From: Methylobacterium terrae
GTDB lineage: Bacteria; Pseudomonadota; Alphaproteobacteria; Rhizobiales; Beijerinckiaceae
Direction of reading: 5' to 3'
Assembly: GCF_003173755.1 (NCBI RefSeq)
Contig: NZ_CP029553.1
Coordinates: forward strand, 2,306,501-2,370,500
DNA length: 64,000 bases
This document shows positions 59,753 to 64,000 of the stretch, piece by piece. Every line of letters starts with the position of its first letter. Position 1 is the first letter of the stretch. The position numbers were made by a program, and so were the translations under genes. The notes under the pieces are model-generated. The model worked only from the letters and a program-made list of their open reading frames with translations, searched no databases and was not told the DNA's origin.

Positions 59753-60434
59753 AGGCCGCGATCGTCGTCTTCCCGGGCTCGAACCGCGACGCCGACGTCG
59801 CCCGGGCCCTGCGGCTCGCCGGCGCCGAGGTGACCCCGGTGTGGCACACCGAGACCGAACTCCCCGCCGGCACCGACCTCGCGGTCCTGCCCGGGGGCTT
59901 CTCCTACGGCGACTACCTGCGCTGCGGCGCCATCGCGGGCCGGGCCCACGCCATGGACGCGGTGCGGGCGCACGCCGCCGGGGCGGCCTGGTGCTCGGCA
60001 TCTGCAACGGCTTCCAGATCCTGTGCGAGTCCGGCCTCCTGCCGGGCGTGCTGATGCGCAACGTCAACCGCCGCTTCCTCTGCCACCGGCAGACCCTGCG
60101 GGTCGAGCGCGCCGACACCGCCTTCACCCGGGCCTACGCGCAGCACCAGGTGATCGACGTCTGCATCGCCCACGGCGAGGGCAACTACTTCGCCGATCCC
60201 GAGACGCTCGCGCGGATCGAGGGCGAGGGCCGGGTGGCGTTCCGCTACTGCGACGCGGCCGGGGGGCTCACGGTCGATGCCAACCGCAACGGCTCGCTCA
60301 ACGCGATCGCCGGCATCTACTCCGAGGCCCGCAACGTGCTCGGGCTGATGCCGCACCCGGAGAACTTCGTGGAAGGCCTCGTCGGCGGCACCGACGGGCG
60401 CGGGCTGTTCGAGAGCCTGGCCAAGGCGGCCTGA
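59749..60434 (+). pseudogene. purQ: FGAM synthase glutaminase subunit PurQ, split by one apparent 1-base deletion
   Basis: PurQ releases ammonia from glutamine for FGAM synthase. The first part reads [21 protein letters not shown]…[18 protein letters not shown] from 59749; the rest, with the nucleophile Cys in [18 protein letters not shown] and the His/Glu in MPHPENF, is in another frame ending at 60434. The break is in the G run at 59980-59983: with five Gs instead of four the reading is continuous ([12 protein letters not shown]) and gives 228 aa, the usual length. PurQ is needed for purine synthesis, so a sequencing error is the likelier cause. Confidence 0.92.
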
Positions 60435-60499
60435 GGAGGGCCGCCCCAAGCATCGCGAGATCTCGGGAGGCGGGCCCGCAAGGCCCGCCTTCTCTTCGT

Positions 60500-61045
60500 T
60501 CAATGCCCCTCGAACTCGATCAGGGTGCGTACCGGCAGGTCGAGGGCGCGCAGGCGGTCGGCGCCGCCGAGCTCCGGCAGGTCGATGACGAAGCAGGCCG
60601 CCACCACCTCGGCGCCGATCCGGCGCAGCAGTTCCACCGCCGCCGTGGCGGTGCCGCCGGTGGCGATCAGGTCGTCGACGAGGATCACCCGGTCGCCGGG
60701 CTTCACCGCGTCGGAATGGATCTCCATCTCGTCGGTACCATACTCGAGCGCGTAGGCGATCGAGACCGTCGTGTGGGGCAGCTTGCCCTTCTTGCGGATC
60801 GGCACGAAGCCCGACGAGAGCTGGTGGGCGACCGCGCCGCCGAGGATGAAGCCCCGCGCCTCGATGCCGGCGACCTGGTCGATCCGGCCGCCCGCGAAGG
60901 GATGCACCAGTTCGTCCACGGCGCGCCGGAAGGCGCGGGCGTCGCCGAGCAGGGTGGTGATGTCGCGAAACACGATGCCGGGCTTCGGATAGTCCGGGAT
61001 CGAGCGGATCGCGTCCTTGAGGGCGGACAGGGTGCGCGGGTCCAT
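60500..61045 (-). CDS. apt: Adenine phosphoribosyltransferase
   Basis: A 181-aa salvage enzyme turning adenine and PRPP into AMP (EC 2.4.2.7). The PRPP-binding loop is [21 protein letters not shown], and [10 protein letters not shown] near the N-terminus and [17 protein letters not shown] are also conserved in Apt. It is transcribed towards purQ, with about 65 bases between the stops. Confidence 0.97.
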   Translation of the reverse strand: MDPRTLSALKDAIRSIPDYPKPGIVFRDITTLLGDARAFRRAVDELVHPFAGGRIDQVAGIEARGFILGGAVAHQLSSGFVPIRKKGKLPHTTVSIAYALEYGTDEMEIHSDAVKPGDRVILVDDLIATGGTATAAVELLRRIGAEVVAACFVIDLPELGGADRLRALDLPVRTLIEFEGH

Positions 61046-61122
61046 GCGGGGGCCTTCGGGGTTCGGGAAATCGGCGGGGCGGAAGGCCCGGGCCGGCCGG
61101 TGACCGGACCGGGCGGGCGCGG

Positions 61123-61917
61123 TCAGCCGCCGACCTTGCGCAGGATGGCGACCAGCTCGCGCTGCAGCACCTCGTTGCCGCAGGCGACCGAGCGGGCGGC
61201 CATCGGATCGGCGCCGCCGTCGGCGCTGCTGGCGAAGCCCCCAGCCTCGCGCACCAGGAGCAGGCCCGCGGCCATGTCCCAGGTCTGGAGGTCGCGCTCC
61301 CAGTACAGGTCGGCGCGGCCGCAGGCGACCGCCGCGAGGTCGAGCGCCGCCGAGCCGGTCTGGCGCACGCCGCCGGTCACCGCCATCACGGCGGCCAGCT
61401 CCTTGAGCAGGCGCGGATGGCTGCCGCGGCCGAGATAGGGCGAGCCGTAGAGCGCCAGGCTGTCGGCGAGGTCCTGCCGGCCGGCGACCCGCAGGCGCTT
61501 GTTGTTGAGGAAGGCGCCCTTGCCGCGCTCGGCGAGGTACAGCTCGTCCTTGATCGGCTCGTAGATCACCGCCGCGACGATCGTGCCCTCGCGCTCGAGG
61601 CCGACCGAGATGCAGAAATGCGGCACGCCGTGCAGGAAGTTGGTGGTCCCGTCGAGGGGATCGACGTGCCAGGTATGAGTTTTGTCCTGGCCCTCGATGA
61701 TCCCGCTCTCCTCCATGACGAGGCCGTAGCCCGGCCGCGCCTTCATCAGGGCCTCGCGCAGGGTCGCCTCGGCCTTGCGGTCGGCCGCGGTGACGAAGTC
61801 GCCCGGTCCCTTGCGCGAGACCTGCAGGTTCTCGATCTCGCCGAAGTCGCGCTTGAGCCCGCGCGCCGCCTTGCGCACGGCGTCGACCATCACGGTCATC
61901 AGGGGGGAGACGATCAT
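61123..61917 (-). CDS. Inositol monophosphatase family protein
   Basis: A 264-aa Mg2+-dependent phosphatase of the IMPase/SuhB family. Metal-binding motifs are [26 protein letters not shown] and, C-terminal, [23 protein letters not shown]. Members hydrolyse inositol phosphates; SuhB also acts on transcription antitermination. No suhB-specific feature can be read from sequence alone. It lies 77 bases upstream of apt on the same strand. Confidence 0.94.
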   Translation of the reverse strand: MIVSPLMTVMVDAVRKAARGLKRDFGEIENLQVSRKGPGDFVTAADRKAEATLREALMKARPGYGLVMEESGIIEGQDKTHTWHVDPLDGTTNFLHGVPHFCISVGLEREGTIVAAVIYEPIKDELYLAERGKGAFLNNKRLRVAGRQDLADSLALYGSPYLGRGSHPRLLKELAAVMAVTGGVRQTGSAALDLAAVACGRADLYWERDLQTWDMAAGLLLVREAGGFASSADGGADPMAARSVACGNEVLQRELVAILRKVGG

Positions 61918-62216
61918 CGGGCAGCGGCTCCCGGGTTGCAGGTCGGGGTCATGGTGGGTCCTGAAGTGGCGGGCGCGGGCGCCCAGCGGGACGGATTGAA
62001 ACGGAAGAGCGGCCCATACCTCGCCGGCGCGGGCCGCGTCACTGGTGGTTGGCTCTAAGCCCCATCGCGCGGCGTGTCACATCGGTTCGGGCAAGAAAAT
62101 GCGTCCGCGGGCCGGATCGGGGCGGGCGAGGGGATGCGGAGAGCGACGGCGCGGCGGCGAACCCGTCCAGATGCGGCCGGTTGTGCTCTCGGCCCTGTGA
62201 TATACTCCGAGGGAGC

Positions 62217-63539
62217 ATGTTGGAGCTCGAGACCCCGATCCGCCCGCCCCCCGAGGACCGGCAGCCCCCGGAAACCGCCCCCGGCAAACGATCCGGCCTC
62301 CTGCGCCTCGTCGGCGGCGGGGTCATCACCGGGGCGGCGGACGACGACCCGTCGGCGATCGGCACCTATGCCGGCGCCGGGGCGAAGTTCGGCCTCGGCT
62401 TCCTATGGATCGCCCCGGTCCTGCTGCCGATGATGATGGTGGTGGTCTACGTCTCGGCGAAGCTCGGCCAGGTCTACGGCAAGGGCCTGTTCGCGGCGGT
62501 GCGCGACCGCTACCCGCGCCGGGTCCTCTACCCGGTCGTGCTCGGCGCCTTCCTGGGCAACGTCATCGAGGCGGCGGCCAATCTCGGCGGCATCGGCGCC
62601 GCCCTCGCCCTGCTGGTGCCGCTGCCGGTGCCGGTGATCGTCACCGCCGCTGCGGCGGTGATCCTGGCCTTCCAGATCCTCGGCTCCTACGCGCTCTTGC
62701 GCCGCCTGTTCCGCTGGCTGGCGCTGGCCTTGTTCGCCTACGTCGCCGCCGCGATCCTGGCCCGGCCCGACCCGGCGGAGGTCCTCACCCGCACCCTCGT
62801 GCCGAGCCTGACGCTGGACAGAGACGCGCTCATGATGATCGTCGCCTGCATCGGTACCTCGCTCTCGGCCTACATCTACACCTGGCAGTCGAACCAGGAG
62901 GTCGAGGAGGAGATCGGCCAGGGCCGCCACAGCTTACGCCAGCGCAAGGGCGCGACCGATTCCGAGCTGCGGCGCACCCGGCGCGAGGTGATCACCGGGA
63001 TGCTGTTCTCGAACCTGATCCTCTACTTCATCATCCTGTCGACCGGCGCGACCCTGCACCCGGCCGGCCAGACCGCGATCGACAGCGCCGCCCAGGCGGC
63101 CTCCGCCCTCGAACCTCTGGCCGGCTCCGGTGCCAAGGTGCTGTTCGCGCTCGGCGTCGTCGGCGTCGGCTTCCTGGCGGTGCCGGTGATGACGACGGGG
63201 GCCGCCTACGACCTCGTGCAGGGCCTCGGCCGCGAGGGCAGCCTGCACGCGCGGCCCTCCGAGGCGAAGCTGTTCTACGGCACCATCGCGGCGGTGACCG
63301 CGGTGGCGGTGGGCCTCAATTTCCTCGGCTTCAACCCGATGCGGGCGCTGGTCTGGTCCGGGGTGGTGCAGGGCTTCTCGGTGCCGCCGCTGCTCCTGCT
63401 GATGATGCTGATGACGAACGACCGCCGGATGATGGGCGAGCGGGTCAACGGCCGGCTGGTCAATGTTTTCGGCTGGGCGACGGTGGCAGTCACCTTCGCG
63501 GCGACCGCCTGCCTCGTCGGCAGCTGGATCATCGCCTGA
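62217..63539 (+). CDS. NRAMP-family divalent metal transporter with altered metal-site motifs
   Basis: A 440-aa membrane protein with about eleven helices. The fold and helix-1 context [32 protein letters not shown] identify the NRAMP (COG1914) family, but the canonical DPGN is DPSA here, and the helix-6 MPH motif is replaced by [18 protein letters not shown]. This variant clade is widespread; some such relatives carry Mg2+ rather than Mn2+/Fe2+, so substrate is open. The ATG follows GAGGGAGC; TGATATACT upstream (62198-62206) resembles an extended -10, so the leader may be very short. Confidence 0.88.
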   Translation: MLELETPIRPPPEDRQPPETAPGKRSGLLRLVGGGVITGAADDDPSAIGTYAGAGAKFGLGFLWIAPVLLPMMMVVVYVSAKLGQVYGKGLFAAVRDRYPRRVLYPVVLGAFLGNVIEAAANLGGIGAALALLVPLPVPVIVTAAAAVILAFQILGSYALLRRLFRWLALALFAYVAAAILARPDPAEVLTRTLVPSLTLDRDALMMIVACIGTSLSAYIYTWQSNQEVEEEIGQGRHSLRQRKGATDSELRRTRREVITGMLFSNLILYFIILSTGATLHPAGQTAIDSAAQAASALEPLAGSGAKVLFALGVVGVGFLAVPVMTTGAAYDLVQGLGREGSLHARPSEAKLFYGTIAAVTAVAVGLNFLGFNPMRALVWSGVVQGFSVPPLLLLMMLMTNDRRMMGERVNGRLVNVFGWATVAVTFAATACLVGSWIIA

Positions 63540-64000
63540 GTTCACCGATGAGCGCCGCGGCGTCGCCGCCCTGGAGCAGCGGCACCAGGGCCCGCACCCG
63601 CTCCGGCGGCAGATCCCACCAGGCGGTCTCGACGAGGCCTGCGACCGTCTCCGGCGGGAAGCGGTGCCGGGTCACCCGGGCCGGGTTGCCGGCGACGATG
63701 GCGTAGGCCGGCACGTCGCGGGTCACCACCGCGCGGGCCGCCACCACGGCGCCGGGACCGATGGTCACCCCCGACAGGACCAGGCAGCCCGATCCCAGCC
63801 ACACGTCGGCGCCGATCGCCACGTCGCCGCGGGAGGCATGGTACCCCTCCGGCGCGTCGAGGTCCGGCCAGAGGCCCTTCATCGCGGCGAACGGGTAGGT
63901 CGAGACCCAGTCGGTGCGGTGGTTGCCGCCGAGCAGGATCTCGACCTTGTCGGCGATCGAGCAGTACGGGCCGATCGCAAGTTTCGCCCCGGATTCCGGG
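63529..64000 (-). CDS. CatB-type (xenobiotic) O-acetyltransferase, 5' end outside window
   Basis: At least 156 C-terminal residues of a left-handed beta-helix acetyltransferase, open through the window edge. The hexapeptide repeat coil is visible ([72 protein letters not shown]). [17 protein letters not shown] carries the catalytic His region typical of CatB/VatD-like enzymes. CatB-type members acetylate chloramphenicol or streptogramins, but chromosomal homologues often act on sugars. It ends 11 bases inside the NRAMP gene (convergent overlap). Confidence 0.9.
   Translation of the reverse strand, partial: PESGAKLAIGPYCSIADKVEILLGGNHRTDWVSTYPFAAMKGLWPDLDAPEGYHASRGDVAIGADVWLGSGCLVLSGVTIGPGAVVAARAVVTRDVPAYAIVAGNPARVTRHRFPPETVAGLVETAWWDLPPERVRALVPLLQGGDAAALIGELRR

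Overview
The window is a high-GC (about 70 %) stretch of alphaproteobacterial chromosome, most probably from Methylobacterium or a close relative in the Methylobacteriaceae (Hyphomicrobiales). The evidence is the split F0 operon with both b and b' subunits, the DUF6163-ldtR pair, a CcrM-type GANTC methyltransferase, a Porin_2-type porin, MinCDE, a zapA-DUF4164 pair, gap-pgk-fba, and families of GC-rich palindromic intergenic repeats. It is almost entirely protein-coding; I see no rRNA, tRNA, CRISPR array, prophage or insertion sequence.

Layout. 1-6.9 kb: the end of a small Gly/Tyr-rich protein, an autotransporter GDSL esterase, Bpt (N-end rule leucyl-transferase), an RDD membrane protein, a small exported protein, a beta-barrel exported protein and threonine ammonia-lyase. 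7-11.7 kb: lipoprotein/hemB, a 3-hydroxyisobutyryl-CoA hydrolase, DUF6163, the MarR-type regulator ldtR and a DUF6894 protein. 11.8-14.9 kb: the ATP synthase F0 operon (atpI-atpB-atpE-b'-b), with a clear promoter and terminator. 14.9-25.8 kb: a genome-maintenance block with smc (frameshifted in this sequence), a DsbA-type oxidoreductase, a DciA-like protein, mutY and ccrM, then an RlpA-like protein and two small proteins. 25.9-35.4 kb: gamma-glutamyltransferase, an ABC-F ATPase, the major porin, an unusual BON/OmpA-like protein, a small membrane protein and an MFS transporter. 35.5-41.8 kb: a very low-complexity OmpA protein, DUF2865, CreA and minCDE. 41.9-46.8 kb: a translationally coupled SDR / alpha-beta hydrolase / Baeyer-Villiger-type monooxygenase operon, then guaB. 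47-57.2 kb: zapA, DUF4164, a diguanylate cyclase, gap, a coiled-coil membrane protein, pgk, fba, a degenerate ThiE-like protein, a Sel1-repeat protein and DUF2254. 57.2-59.4 kb: a luxR-luxI quorum-sensing unit with two small unknown genes downstream of luxI. 59.5-64 kb: purS, purQ (frameshifted), apt, an inositol-monophosphatase-family protein, an NRAMP-like transporter with altered motifs, and the C-terminal part of a CatB-type acetyltransferase.

Most of the window is conserved housekeeping. The parts that look accessory or least explained are the quorum-sensing unit with its small downstream genes and an atypical LuxI, the SDR-esterase-monooxygenase operon, two odd OmpA-domain envelope proteins, and the palindromic repeat families. 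smc and purQ each carry one apparent single-base deletion in a G/C-rich run; because both genes are normally needed for healthy growth, sequencing or assembly error is the likelier explanation.
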